From Phalacrocorax aristotelis (lineage: Eukaryota; Chordata; Aves; Suliformes; Phalacrocoracidae): a stretch of DNA of 64,000 nt. Shown piece after piece: positions 24,601 through 35,470 of this stretch. Position 1 is the stretch's first letter, and each line of letters starts with the position of its first letter. The stretch lies in assembly GCF_949628215.1 (NCBI RefSeq), contig NW_027441196.1, forward strand, positions 62,001 through 126,000. The letters are read 5' to 3'. The notes under the pieces are model-generated. The model searched no databases. It had not been told where the DNA came from and saw nothing but the letters and a program-made list of their open reading frames with translations. Both the position numbers and the translations under genes were made by a program.

Positions 24601-27600
24601 AATCTAATTAATTGGTCCTGATTCACTGCAGGTCGTGGATTCAACAATGTTAAGGAGACTGCCACCCCAGCAGTTCTATTAATGCTTCCATTTGCACACA
24701 TTAGTGTATCCCAGTTCCCAGTTTTCCAAGTACGTGTCTCCTTTATGGGGGTGTTATTTTGAAGAAAGCACTTCTTCATCTGCAGTGGAGGCCCTATCCC
24801 TTTGATTGCACAACATTTTAAGGCAACATTCATTATCACAGTGACATTTGTCAAATTTGAACATAATACAAAGGTCATTCCATGCCATCCCGTCAATTTA
24901 TCACTCCTAGTATAGGGTTCCCACAAAGAGCAGTTTTCAGCAAACTGAACTAACGTATTGGTGTTATTTCCCTAAATCCACCAGAGACTATCAACAGATT
25001 CGCTTCTTTTCTTCAGGGGCCAACTGGGAGTAAATGTACTTATTAATTCAAGACAACAACATAGCAATATTAATGCTAGTTTTGGGTCAGCCTTATAGAC
25101 GTGGGTCCTACGGGTTGGGACTTCCATGGTCCTTCAGGTGCCTTTTAATCCTGGAATAGTGGATCCAAGCAGCGTGCTTCTCAAGCTTGACCGCAGTGTA
25201 AGTCGTAAGCAGAACTTGAAAAGGGCCGCTCCACTTCTCTTTGAGAGGATCACCTGAAATATTTTTAACATAAACCCAATCTCCAGGTTTGAACAAATGC
25301 ACTGGGGAATCTAACCCCCATGCTCTAGTAGACATCACTAATCCATTTACTTCTTGTAATTGTTTTCCCAATGCAATCAGATATTGTTGTAGATTAATCT
25401 CTCCTACCTGGGTGGGATCTTGTCCTTGATATCTAGTCTGAAAGGGTCTCCCATATAGAATTTTAAAAGGACTCAGTTTTTCCTTAGTTCTTGGCTTGAC
25501 TCGGAGCCTTAGTAACGCAATAGGGAGGGCTTGATCCCACCTTAAATTCGTCTCCTGGCAGATTTTGCTCAATTGTGTCTTTATTAAATGATTCATCTTT
25601 TCTACTTGCCCACTTGCTTGCGGGCGATAAGTTGTGTGTAATTTCCAATTAATTTCTAAAAATTTACTAACTTGTTGAACTACTTGTGCCACAAAGTGTG
25701 GTCCCCTATCAGAGGAGATCACTTCTGGCACGCCAAATCTGGGAATAATTTCTCTCAATAAGACTTTTGTTACTTCTCGGGCTTTATTTGTTCTGCAGGG
25801 GAAAGCTTCAGGCCATCCGGAAAAGGTATCAGTTAATACTAATAGATATCTGTACCCCCCTTTTCTAGGGAGTTCCGTGAAGTCTATCTGCCAGTTCTGG
25901 CCTGGAACATTCCCTTTACCAATACTTCCAAATTTCACCCGATTCTCTACCTTCGGGTTATTCTTTAAGCATATTTCGCATCTATCAACTATAGTTTTTA
26001 TAGTTTGAAACAAATTTCTAGCTATCATCTGCTTGGTGAGGGAATTGTACAAAGCTTCAGTTCCCCAATGAGTTTTATCATGTTCTGTTTTTATTAATTT
26101 CCATAATATTCTGAAGGGAACTACTATTTTGTTATCTTTTAACATTGCCCATCCTGTCGGGCCAATTTCAGCCTTTAAATCAGTAATTAACTTCTGATCC
26201 TTTTTATCATATTCAACTATCTCAGGTAGTGGCAAAGATTTTTCAGGAATTATGCCTAATACCTCACCTTGTTCCGCAGCTTGCCTTGCCTCATGATCAG
26301 CTAATTTATTTCCCACTTCCCTGTCAGTGTTACCTTTCTGATGTCCTTTGCAGTGCATAATTGCTACTGCCGACGGAAGTTGTACAGCATCTAGAAGTCG
26401 CAAAATTATATCAGCATGTTTTATGTCTTTCCCTTGAGCGGTTAAAAGTCCTCGCTCTTTCCAAATTGCCCCATGGGCATGAACTACACCAAAGGCATAT
26501 TTTGAGTCTGTCCAGATATTTACTCGCAAACCTTCAGCAAGCTCTAATGCTCTTACTAAAGCGATTATTTCGGCCCGTTGTGCAGATGTGCCCTTAGGGA
26601 GTGACTTTGCTTCCACTACTTGGTCTGTGGTGGTCACCGCATATCCTGCCATTCGAACTCCATTCCTTACAAAACTGCTCCCATCAATATACCAAGTGTG
26701 GTCAGCCTCCTCCAGCGGCTCCTCCTTCAAGTCGGGCCTACTCGCATACACAGTCTCAATGGTTTCTATGCAGTCATGCACGACAGTCTCCATTTCCTGT
26801 TTATCAGTTAAAAAGGAAGCAGGATTGATAATAGTGGATGTGACAATTTCTATATCATCCTGTTCCATCAAAACTGATTGATATTTCAAGAATCTTGATG
26901 GCGAGAGCCAGTGTCCCCCTTTTTGTTCTAAAACGGAGGTTACAGTGTGGGAAGTGTGCACAATCATCTTCCGTCCCAATGTGAATTTTCCGGCTTCTTG
27001 GATAATCAAGACCACGGCAGCTACTGCCCGAAGGCATCCTGGCCATCCTTTGCTTACTTCATCCAATTGTTTGGAGAAGTATGCAACAGCTCGTTTATAA
27101 GGACCCAATTTCTGGGCCAAAATTCCCAAAGCTACTCCTTGTCTTTCATACGAGAACAGCCAAAAGGGCTTAGTTACATCGGGCAGGCCCAAAGCTGGAG
27201 CCCTCATTAGTTCCAATTTCAGTTCTTTGAATGCCCGCCTGGCTTCACCTGTCCATATTAATTGTGTCAAGCTATTTTTCAACAGTTCATACAAAGGTTT
27301 AACCAGAAGTCCATAATTATAGATCCATAATCGGCACCAACCTGTCATTCCCAGAAAGGTTCGAAGTTCTTTTACCGTGGTTGGTTCTGGAGTCCTGCAA
27401 ATGGCTTCTTTCCGGTCATTCCCGAGCTGTCTCTGTCTCTTAGAAATCACGAATCCCAAGTATATTACTTCTTTCTTCAAGATCTGGGCTTTCTGTAATG
27501 AGACTCGGTAACCACTTAGTCCAAGAAAGTTTAGCAAACTCACAGTCCATTCTTTACATTCTTCATCCTTTTCTGTGGCTATCAAAATATCATCTACATA

Positions 27601-30600
27601 CTGTAAAAGAGTACCATTTCCTGGAGGTCTTTCCCAGGCCTCTAATTCTTTAGCTAATTGATTTCCAAAGATCGTGGGGCTGTTTTTAAATCCTTGAGGT
27701 AACACTGTCCAGGTTAGTTGGGTTTTTCGTCCCGAGTCAGGGTTTTCCCATTCAAAGGCAAATAAATTGCGGCTTTCAGGGGCCAAGGTGAGGCAAAAGA
27801 ATGCATCTTTCAGATCTAATACTGTGAACCATTCATAAGTTTCTTTTAAATTAGTTAGTAAGGTGTATGGGTTTGCCACTACCGGATATAGATCTTCAAC
27901 TATCTTATTTATTGCCCGCAGGTCTTGTACCAATCGATATGTTTTGCCATCAGGCTTTTTGATAGGCAAAATAGGAGTGTTATACTCTGAAGAGCATTCA
28001 ATCAATAATCCAAATCTTATGAATTCCTCTGTAATACTTTTCACTCCTCGCCTGTCCTCTAATTTCAGGGGATATTGCCTTACTTTGGCAGGCTGTGCCC
28101 CCACTTTGAGTTTAACAACAACCAATTCTGCATTTTTGGCCTTTCCAGGGATTCCTGATGCCCATACTCCTGGATATACCTGGTCTTTTATTTCCTGTAT
28201 AATTTCCTGTCCCCTAACCTGTGGTTCAGTGAGGGTCAAACTTAAAATTTCAATGAGGTTTTCTTCTGGTATTTTAAATTCCATTTCCCCTTCATTAAAT
28301 TTTATTTCAGCATTCAATTGTTCTAATAAGTCTCTTCCCAAAAGTGGTCTAGGAGCTTCAGGCAGGTAGAGAAATTTGTGAATCCCTACACTTTTCCCAA
28401 TTTTGAATTTCAAGGGTTTCAAAAAGAAAGCTTTCTCGACCTGTCCGGTTGCTCCCACAATATTAACATTTTGTTTACTTATGGGCAGTAACTCCTGATT
28501 TAATACTGAAAATGTGGCACCTGTATCTACTAGAAATTCTACAGGTTTTTCTTCTTTCCCTAGCTGTATTTTTACCAAGGGTTCTGCTAGGGAAGATTCT
28601 CCTGGTCTCCATCAACTTTCTTCCGTGCTGGCAACTGTCACCGGTTTGCTCAATCTTGGGCAATCCTTCTTCCAATGCCCCATTTGCTTACAATAAGAGC
28701 ATTGATCTCTCAAGAGGGGTTGATTTCTTCTGGGTGGGGCACTTACACCACTTCTTACAACTCCTCTCCCCTCATTAGTGTTGTTTATCTGACCCCCTGT
28801 GGTGCGCAAGGCAGCCACTGTAGCATTAGCAATTGTTCTGCCCATCATTCTCTCCTTCTGACTGTCTCTGTTCCGATACACTTGCCAAGCAGTCTCCAGC
28901 AATTTTTCTAAATCTCTTGCATCTGTTCCTTGCACTTTCTGTAACTTTCTCCTGATATCATCCGCCGACTGTCCCAAAAACAGGAATATCAACTGACCCT
29001 TTCCCTCCTGGGAGGTAGGGTCTAAAGGAGACCAATTTACTGGTTTTGGGACAGCATCTCTTATTCCATAAGCAATCCACTCCCTGTACCTCACTAATAA
29101 TTCCCTGGCTCCTGTTTGGTTGGGGTCCCAGCCAGGATTGGTAACTGGAACATGATTATCCACCGTTCCTGGCAGGGTTCCAGCCAAAACCAGAGCCTGT
29201 ACCTGGGCTCTGGCTGCTCTCACAACCATCTGCTTCTCCGACTCACTAAACACCACATCCAACATTGCATCCACATCCTCCCAATCAGGGTCCTGAGTTT
29301 TCACAATCAATTCAAATCCTTTAGCAACCTTTTCAGGATCGTCCCGATAATTCCCTGCAGTAATTCGCCAGCCGTCCAAGTCTGCTAAAGTAAAAGGCAC
29401 TTTGATTCTAACAGGTCCTCCCACTCCCACCGCCTGCCTTAGAGGGGCCTGTATAATAGGTCCCATTTTACTCCGAGTTCTGGCAGTGATGGGAGAGAAT
29501 CCGATATCAGTTTCTTCCCTGACTCCTGCCTCCGATTCTTTAACCCCGACTGCACCAGCATCTCCTTCCCTATCACCTTCTTTCTCTGGCGGAGGCAAAT
29601 AATCCTCCAGCCTTTCATTCTGTGAGCCAACTTTTAAACATCTCTGTCCAATGCTACACGCCGAACAACACCTCTTTAATTTTGTCTTTTGCTTATTTTT
29701 CTCTTTTTCTATCGCCAGAACCATAGGGTCCTGGGGTGTTAGATTGATTCCACATTCTTTCTGCCATTCAGGGTGATTTCGCAGGGTGAAAAACATATCG
29801 GCATAACCCACTTCATCCCATTTTCCTTCACGGCGTAGAAATAAAATGAGTTGTAACAAAGTATTATACTTTAAAGTTCCATTAAAAGGCCATTTTTCTC
29901 CTTCATCTAGCTTATATAAAGGCCACCGCTGATTGATTACAATATTTTATCAAGGTTTTACGATCCACACTACCTCCAGGTGTTCCCCGATATCTTTCCA
30001 GTGGGCCAAAATGCAGCCCAAAGGGCTCTTTTTCAGAACTCCACCCTGTTGGTTCCCCATTCTTAAACTTATACTACCCAAAGACAAAGACAAAGTCTAG
30101 GGTATAAACACCACACACAATTAACAATTACAGCACAGACACAATAACCACTACTACCTCCCACTGATAACAAATGCCAGCATAAGCTGGTCAGAAACTT
30201 GCAAATACGCGTATACCAAACATATAGCGTATATCACATACGCATATGTAAACCAAAATCAAATACAAATGCACAAACAAACGACCATACCAATCAGTTG
30301 ATCAATACAACCATGCAACGTAGTAACCAAGTGATTAATACAAATCGTACATGCAATTGTATGCTACCCTGCGGGGTTCTCACGAACTGCGACTGACGGG
30401 TAGCTTCAAATGACCGGTCCCCAAAACCAAAAAGAATGCCTTATTCTTACCAGAGGTCCTTGTCTGCCCCCGCACGGATCCGCCGAATCGGGGAGTCCCT
30501 CCAGAGAATTCTCCGGGGCCGGCCAAGGGAGTCTCCGACTCAGGGGGTCCTGCAGCCGGACAGAGATGGTCCCATCTGGGTCGCCAAACTGATACAAAAA

Positions 30601-32874
30601 TTCGCGGATACTATCTTTCAAAGTCCGAACCTCCCCGTAAGAGGAAGCGGAGTATCCAGAAAGTTCCCTAAATAAAACTCAATAGCAACAAAGTCACTAT
30701 TAAGCAGGCATCCTTTATTACAGCGCTGGGCAGCACTGGGGATTGATCCACCATGAGCGCTCCAGTGATTCAGTAAACTTCTAAAGATTATATACTATAA
30801 AGTCATACATATTAATGAGATTCAGGAGGATTCATTAACATATGTAAAAGCTCAAGCTGCATGCATAGTTGTCCTTTTAGTGGTCTTTGGGAGTCCTCCA
30901 GTGGTCTCTGATGGTCTTCCTCACCTGTCCGCTGGCTGAACTTTGGGTTTCCTTTGCCCATATATAGTCATTGAATGAGCTCTTCGGTCCTTTAGCCTTG
31001 GACTGTCACAAGGGGTTGATTTAAACTAGTTCCTCGAGTGCTTATCTCGGCACTGGTGTCCTGAGTCTCTGTTATCAATGAATTTACGAGCTTATTCACT
31101 ATCTTTTTAATCCTGTCTGGCACCAAGTCGCATTCTTCAAAACCCTGAAACTATCTTTGCAAGGGAGGAAACCACAAGAGAACAAGGATGCTTACAATAA
31201 GGACTAAGTCAAGGACTGTCAGGGGTTTAGTTCTTTCACCTGCCAGAAAGGCTGCTAGGTGCCCGGACGCTCCCTGTGTATTGGGAGTCACTCCTGGACT
31301 CACGACCTAGGTGGCAGGGAAGGAATCTGGATGAGGTGACCTTCTTTCCAAACCATTGTTTTCCAAAGCACTGTATTCAAGCACACTGATTTACCGATCC
31401 CTGATTCTTGTTCTGGTTGTTTACGTACTGGTTTCTTGAGGGTGGAAATGAGTGGACGAGAGCTGTTTCTTGGGCTGCTCTTCTCCACGGGCAGCGCGCG
31501 ATTGTTGAAGTGGCGTTGGTAGGAGGTGCCCTCATTACCCAGCTGACAGATGGGGTCTGTGAGTTGCAGGAGCCAGAGGTCCTTCGCTCCTCGGCCTTCA
31601 GCCTCTACGCCGCCCTGGCCTCCTCCGCCTCAGGGAAGAGATCATTCTTCGCCAGGGAAGTGGCGGAAACCTGGGTCAGCCTTCTCTTGCACCTCCGGGA
31701 TCCTGACCCTGAAGTCTCCAATGCAAGAGCCCCCACATCTCATTTGCAAAGCCGTAGCAAGCCGTAGAAAGGCATAGAAAGCTGCCTGGCGAACTGCTGC
31801 AGCCAGTGCCCTCCCTGCCCGGAGACTGCGTCTGGGGCAGCCCCCTCTGCTGGGGGGGTGAGCTGAGCAGAGCTCAGCTGGACAAGCTTCCTGGCAAGGA
31901 CCCCACCCGCTCCCACAGGGGAGGAACGACGTGGCTCGACTCTCTTTTTCAGGTGTGCAGGACCGCTCTCTATCTCTGCGCTCCGTTTTTGGGGCCAGAG
32001 CGGGTGCAGGAGACCATCATCACCTCCATCGGTCTGAGCGCAGCCGAGCTGCAGTACGAGGTTTGCCATTGCCTGGTGAGTGAGCTGTGCCCTGGGGAGA
32101 GGTTGTGGCCACAGGGCCCTTCCCCAGAACCGAGAGGGGAGCATGAGGTGACATGCCACGGGTGGGCAGGGTGCGAGCCGGGTAGCTGGTGCAGAGGCAC
32201 GGCCACCCCTTCTGGACACCTGCGCTCTCTCTCTCGCTCCCTCTTTTCTCTCCCTTTCCCCTTGTGGCCCACCCAGCCAACCGGCCGTGGGTCAGCAGAG
32301 GGGTCTTTTTGGCCAGAGAAGAAATTGTGCCTCTCTGCTTGCCCCTAGGTCAGAGATGCCCCTGCTGTGCTGGAGAGGCTCCGCAGCATCGCCAGGAGCC
32401 GCCACCTCGAGAACGGGCAGGCGCTGCACTCTGCCACCATTGCAGTCCTAGGTGAGAGTCAGGGCTGGGGCCCGATGCTGTGCTCCTCCCTGCCAAGATG
32501 GCCACGGTGGCCTGCGCTTTCCCCATCTGCCCAGGGAGGCCAGGGCTGGGGCCGGCCTTAGGAGGGCTGCCACAGAGGGGTTTGCCGAGGGCTCAGTGCG
32601 AGCGTAGGAGAAGGGCTGCAGAGCGGGTGCCGGTGGGGAGGCTGGACCCCGCACGAGGCGACGCTCAGCTCTGGCGGCTGCTATGTCGCGACTGTAAAGT
32701 TCTGATCTTTCTAGCCTTCCCCTCCAGCTCCCCAAGCACGTCCCAGGTGTAGGGGAGGGCCACAAGCCAGGGCTGTGGGGCAGTGCCTTGACACTCACCT
32801 CTTTGTCCCATGCCTTAGGAGACATCCTGGAAAAAGCAAGAGGCCTTAGCGGCTCTTGCCGGCAGCAGGAGTGA
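18641..32874 (+). CDS. Maestro heat-like repeat family gene (MROH-like), 3' exons
   Basis: MROH proteins are large helical HEAT-repeat proteins of poorly known function. Exons: 18641-18795, 19052-19214, 19465-19658, 20535-20672, 20870-20981, 21190-21336, 22095-22277, 31570-about 31725, 31953-32075, 32349-32451, 32819-32874 (TGA 32872-32874). Phases agree throughout. Family landmarks include [70 protein letters not shown] and [14 protein letters not shown], in the expected order for the C-terminal region. The exon ending near 31,725 (PDPEVSNA) lacks a GT donor where phase and family require one. No 5' exons were seen, so the gene is either truncated or continues in unrecognised sequence. An antisense provirus occupies the intron 22,278-31,569. 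The exact paralogue is unclear. Confidence 0.82.
22526..23174 (-). repeat. 3' LTR of the provirus
   Basis: The partner LTR, also 649 bp, lies just downstream (on the proviral strand) of a polypurine tract. It carries the same TATATA (about 22,897-22,902) and AATAAA (22,650-22,655, minus strand) as the 5' LTR. Confidence 0.93.
23175..23190 (-). other. Polypurine tract of the provirus
   Basis: The minus strand reads AAAGAAAAGGGGGGAA immediately before the 3' LTR, the priming site for plus-strand DNA synthesis. Confidence 0.85.
23295..25127 (-). pseudogene. env: Proviral env, multiply disrupted
   Basis: Env would mediate attachment and fusion. Its likely start is the ATG at 25,127-25,125, in a favourable context (ACCATGG) and overlapping the pol end, followed by a short hydrophobic leader. 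The frame is broken by TAG at 24,974-24,972, TAG at 24,375-24,373, a segment at about 24,075-23,737 readable only in another frame, and TGA at 23,447-23,445. It ends at TAG 23,297-23,295, after a hydrophobic anchor-like stretch ([11 protein letters not shown]). Several N-X-S/T sites and a glycine-rich [10 protein letters not shown] (possible fusion peptide) are visible. I did not see the CKS17-like or CX6CC motif of classical gammaretroviral TM. It is not expected to make a functional protein. Confidence 0.8.
25108..28611 (-). CDS. pol: Proviral pol: protease, RT, RNase H, integrase; intact frame
   Basis: This replication polyprotein is open for about 1,167 codons after the gag TGA, in the same frame. 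Counting from the methionine at 28,578, the protease has DTGA at residues 18-21. Reverse transcriptase has LPQGF and the catalytic YVDD near residue 327. RNase H begins at YIDGSSF near 630. Integrase carries its DDE residues in WQIDFTELP (about 897), SSDRGPH (about 953) and SGQVEKMN (about 993), and ends with [16 protein letters not shown], a GPY/F-type C-terminus. No internal stop or frameshift was seen and the active-site residues are present. Its last 20 bases overlap the env start in another frame. Normal expression would need readthrough of the gag stop, and the gag frameshifts make that unlikely here. Confidence 0.93.
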   Translation of the reverse strand, partial: WRPGESSLAEPLVKIQLGKEEKPVEFLVDTGATFSVLNQELLPISKQNVNIVGATGQVEKAFFLKPLKFKIGKSVGIHKFLYLPEAPRPLLGRDLLEQLNAEIKFNEGEMEFKIPEENLIEILSLTLTEPQVRGQEIIQEIKDQVYPGVWASGIPGKAKNAELVVVKLKVGAQPAKVRQYPLKLEDRRGVKSITEEFIRFGLLIECSSEYNTPILPIKKPDGKTYRLVQDLRAINKIVEDLYPVVANPYTLLTNLKETYEWFTVLDLKDAFFCLTLAPESRNLFAFEWENPDSGRKTQLTWTVLPQGFKNSPTIFGNQLAKELEAWERPPGNGTLLQYVDDILIATEKDEECKEWTVSLLNFLGLSGYRVSLQKAQILKKEVIYLGFVISKRQRQLGNDRKEAICRTPEPTTVKELRTFLGMTGWCRLWIYNYGLLVKPLYELLKNSLTQLIWTGEARRAFKELKLELMRAPALGLPDVTKPFWLFSYERQGVALGILAQKLGPYKRAVAYFSKQLDEVSKGWPGCLRAVAAVVLIIQEAGKFTLGRKMIVHTSHTVTSVLEQKGGHWLSPSRFLKYQSVLMEQDDIEIVTSTIINPASFLTDKQEMETVVHDCIETIETVYASRPDLKEEPLEEADHTWYIDGSSFVRNGVRMAGYAVTTTDQVVEAKSLPKGTSAQRAEIIALVRALELAEGLRVNIWTDSKYAFGVVHAHGAIWKERGLLTAQGKDIKHADIILRLLDAVQLPSAVAIMHCKGHQKGNTDREVGNKLADHEARQAAEQGEVLGIIPEKSLPLPEIVEYDKKDQKLITDLKAEIGPTGWAMLKDNKIVVPFRILWKLIKTEHDKTHWGTEALYNSLTKQMIARNLFQTIKTIVDRCEICLKNNPKVENRVKFGSIGKGNVPGQNWQIDFTELPRKGGYRYLLVLTDTFSGWPEAFPCRTNKAREVTKVLLREIIPRFGVPEVISSDRGPHFVAQVVQQVSKFLEINWKLHTTYRPQASGQVEKMNHLIKTQLSKICQETNLRWDQALPIALLRLRVKPRTKEKLSPFKILYGRPFQTRYQGQDPTQVGEINLQQYLIALGKQLQEVNGLVMSTRAWGLDSPVHLFKPGDWVYVKNISGDPLKEKWSGPFQVLLTTYTAVKLEKHAAWIHYSRIKRHLKDHGSPNP
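28612..30060 (-). pseudogene. gag: Proviral gag, 5' part frameshifted
   Basis: Gag forms the structural core of the particle. The start is the ATG at 30,060-30,058, giving MGNQQ with an N-terminal glycine suited to myristoylation. The matrix-like frame is lost within the first 40 codons (a TGA follows KP) and is regained in another frame before 29,859. From there it is open for 415 codons through matrix and capsid-like sequence to a single zinc knuckle, [14 protein letters not shown] (spacing C-2-C-4-H-4-C). It ends at TGA 28,614-28,612, and the pol frame continues directly without a frame change, the layout of a readthrough stop. The small N-terminal shifts would prevent normal Gag. Confidence 0.85.
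30446..30456 (-). promoter_or_regulatory. Candidate proviral splice donor in the leader
   Basis: The minus strand reads CCTCTG|GTAAG between 30,451 and 30,450, a consensus 5' splice site between the primer binding site and gag. This is the usual position for making subgenomic env RNA. Confidence 0.5.
30569..30586 (-). other. Primer binding site, tRNA-Arg(CCG)-like
   Basis: Three bases after the 5' LTR, the minus strand reads TGGCGACCCAGATGGGAC. Its complement matches the 3' 18 bases of a vertebrate tRNA-Arg with CCG anticodon, including CCA, as I remember that tRNA. Confidence 0.75.
30590..31238 (-). repeat. 5' LTR of the provirus
   Basis: This LTR is 649 bp, with the same ends as its partner. 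On the minus strand a TATATA stretch (about 30,961-30,966) and an AATAAA (about 30,714-30,719) are placed as promoter and poly(A) signal would be, implying a rather long R region. It differs from the 3' LTR at six single bases and no indels. Confidence 0.93.
31570..31767 (+). pseudogene. MROH-like exon with a missing splice donor
   Basis: The exon opens after TTGCAG with [18 protein letters not shown] and runs in frame to DPEVSNA, where the next exon (31,953, [12 protein letters not shown]) should join in phase 0. The genomic sequence there is AATGCAAGAGCC, with AG in place of GT. Without splicing the frame continues for a few codons to a TAG at 31,765-31,767. A donor-like GTAGC lies further on but would shift the frame. 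This could make the allele non-functional or force a different isoform, and a base-calling error cannot be excluded. Confidence 0.45.
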
Positions 32875-33110
32875 GGCTCCTATTCTCAGGTAGGTTTGAG
32901 CAGAGCCGAGCTCTGGCTCTGCTGGTCAGGGAGGAGCTTGGAGGCCTGGCAGCAAAAGGCCTGGCTCGGAGCAGGAGAGGAGCACCCAGCAAGGGCAGCT
33001 CCTCATCGCCCCTCCCGTGTCACTGCAGCTTCCTATTGCCCGCGGCCAGAGGCAGACAAGATCTTCTGCGACTGTGACAGTGACCACTGCGAGCCGGGGG
33101 TACTTATGGC

Positions 33111-33116
33111 AATAAA
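33111..33116 (+). terminator. Poly(A) signal of MROH-like gene
   Basis: AATAAA lies about 240 bases after the stop codon of the last MROH-like exon, followed by a T-rich segment. This is a normal distance for a vertebrate 3' UTR. Confidence 0.7.
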
Positions 33117-33179
33117 CCTCCTTTGACCGCCACGCCGATGGACAGTGATCTTTCTTTCCTAGAGGCAGGGGGGCCGTGC

Positions 33180-33480
33180 CAGGGCTGCGCCAAGGCCTGA
33201 GGGGATGCACCCACAGGTGCTGAGGGAGCTGGCTGATGTGACCACAAGGCTGCTCTCAGTGACCCTTGAAATGTTGCAGCAACTGGGGAAGGTTCCTGAG
33301 GACTGGGAGAAAGCAAATGTGGCTCCTGTCTTCAGGAAGGGCCAGAAAGAAGATCCAGGGTGGCACAAGCTGGTTGGCCTCACTTCAGTCCTTTGGGACA
33401 TGGGGGACCACAGGGGTTTGTTCACTTTGGGTTTAGGTAGTGTTGTGACACCATCTCCCATAACACCCTCACTGAGGAGG
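33180..33480 (+). mobile_element. CR1 LINE reverse transcriptase fragment
   Basis: The plus strand encodes LRELADVTTRLLSV, then VPEDWEKANVAPVFRKGQKEDP, which is the N-terminal part of the CR1 reverse transcriptase (usually PEDWRKANVTPIFKKG). It starts about 60 bases after the MROH poly(A) signal. The remainder to about 33,640 may be degraded CR1. No terminal tail was found. Confidence 0.8.
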
Positions 33481-33640
33481 TGACAAAGGTCGAGTCCGAT
33501 AAGAGGCTGTGGAGGGAGACTGAAAACGTTCCCGTGGATGCCCAGAGGGCTGCAATTTGTGGCACAAAACCCCGTGAGAGGATCGCTCACTAGCGGTGTG
33601 CCAAGTTTGGGCAGCGGTGCTGATGCAACGTCCACTCCTC

Positions 33641-34689
33641 ACAAGTGATGAAGACACCGTGGCAGAGCACGCTCTCAGCTAGTTGGCAGGTGACAGGGTG
33701 CCACGGTGCTAAACCCCGACTAGGGTCGTTGGGAGACTCCACATGAGGAGGGTTTAAGGTTTTAATATCAAGTTTACTTATTTGAGGATATTTGATGTTG
33801 TAGGGGATTTTTACTAAGAGAAGCGCTCTCTACTGAATATACCGAAATCACATGATAGTGAAATCCCAACAGAAGCAGAAGAGAGCAATTGCACTCTACA
33901 GCGGAATCAGATGGCAAATAGGATTCCCATTACCTATCTCCATATGCTCACTGTCAGGATGCTGGGTGTCCCCAGTCGCCAGGAAGGAGTACATGGGTTT
34001 AAGGCAGCTGAAGCCCATTTCTCTCTTCCAAGTATATTTTGCCGGCTTTTTGACTTTTACACTCTATGCTGGCTTGGGCCACCTACCACCACATATACGC
34101 TTCTCCCATGCTGGTGTAGCTGGCTCAGGGCAATAATACTTTCTAATGATTATTTTAGGCAAGACCATTACGTAACTACTTTACCCACTCAATTGATACG
34201 TCCATGAATCTACAACAAAAGGCGCCATCCAGTCCCCTTGGTGTTGAGGCAAGTTCTGCTTGCTTTACAACAGCCATAGTCACCTCCTAACATTATTTTC
34301 TGAGCTGCGTGAGCCCATCATCCTTGCCGAGCTTCTCCTGTGTGGGGTTTGTTTTGGTCAGTCACATAGGAGCCGAAGGAGCAGCCACCACAACAGCCAG
34401 GCGTAACAGAGCTGGGGAAGCCCTGGCCGTGAACGACTTGTTCTGGCAAAGTAATTGCCTCTTTAGAAGAAAAGGTTTTACACTGTTCGAATCAAATACA
34501 AACAGTTCTGCATACAGAGGGAGCGAGTCATTTACCTACACCAAAATTAGGGGCAAAGTTTCTTTGGATCTCCCACCTGAGCCTCTTTTGTATCAAATTC
34601 TCCTTCTTGTCTCCCATCCTCGTGTGACGCACAACAGCAAAGAGCCTGGGACCATCGTCTAAAGAACCCCCCATAGGAACGGGTAGGCT
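33641..34689. other. Spacer, no gene recognised
   Basis: This AT-leaning sequence has only short open frames. Nothing matches a known protein, RNA or repeat that I can identify. Confidence 0.35.
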
Positions 34690-35470
34690 GCCGTGGGGTC
34701 CCTCTAGGCGGTGCAATACCCACGCTTTACAAACCCAGCCTGGAGGCAGTCTTCTAGAACTGCACTAGCAAGGATTGCCTCAAAGGGGCTAAGCCTTTCC
34801 CTCGGTCTCCTGGCTCTGCTTCCGTTCACACAGCCCAGGATGGCCTTGGCCACCTTTGACTCCAGGGCGTGCTGGTGGCCCATGTGCCGTTCACCGTCCA
34901 CCAGGTCCCCAGGGCCGCTTCCACAGAGCAGCTCCAGAGCCAGGCAGTGCCCAGCCTCTGTGGCTGTGATTTGTTAGGCTGCTGCAGGGGCAGGGCTTTG
35001 CTTTTCTCCCTGCTGAAATTCCTAAGGTTCATGCCAGCCCATGCCTCTCGCCGGTTGAGCTCCCCGGGGCTGGCCGCTTTCCCCCAGAAGGCTATCATCT
35101 GCAAACCTGACAAGCGTGCCTTCCATCACCTCTTCAAGGTCACTGATAAAGAAGTTATACAGGACAGGTCTCCAGATGGACGCATGAAATGCTCCTGTCG
35201 GTACTGCTTTCTAGTTAGAGTATGAACCACTTAGTCACAAGCCTCTGAGCCCAACCGCCCCTCCGGCATTTGACCCAACTGGTTACCCAGGCATGGTGAC
35301 CAGAACTTGCTCACCTGGATGCACGGCTATTGTTGGGGATGCTATTGAAAGGCTTGCTGAAGTCAAAGTCAAAGATGCCTTTTCACTTCCTCTCCATGAC
35401 CTTTCAGAGATGATACGGAGCAGCCCCACTATGACTTTGGCCTGCTCTCTTAGCCCCTTTGGCTGCAGCC
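34690..35470 (-). mobile_element. CR1 LINE fragment, antisense
   Basis: On the plus strand this has the familiar landmarks of antisense CR1: 'cagcccaggatggccttggccac', 'tcactgataaagaagttatacagga', 'aaggcttgctgaagtcaaagtcaa' and 'tccatgacctttcagagatgat'. The element is old and lacks both ends. Confidence 0.7.

Larger units (their letters stand above)
22526..31238 (-). mobile_element. Endogenous retrovirus, gammaretrovirus-like, 8.7 kb
   Basis: A complete provirus lies antisense to the MROH-like gene, in its intron. It has paired 649-bp LTRs starting TG and ending CA on its own strand, a primer binding site, gag, pol, env and a polypurine tract in the standard order. The flanking 4-bp duplication is CCTG (22,522-22,525 and 31,239-31,242). 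Gag and pol share one frame split by a single TGA, the nucleocapsid has one CCHC knuckle, and integrase ends with a GPY/F-like module; these fit class I (gamma-like) elements. Six LTR differences (about 0.9%) indicate a fairly recent insertion. Gag and env are broken, so it cannot encode a full set of proteins. Confidence 0.95.

Noticed and set aside
26361-28369. Plus-strand frames opposite pol
   Set aside because: Mirror frames of the intact pol gene with no independent features.
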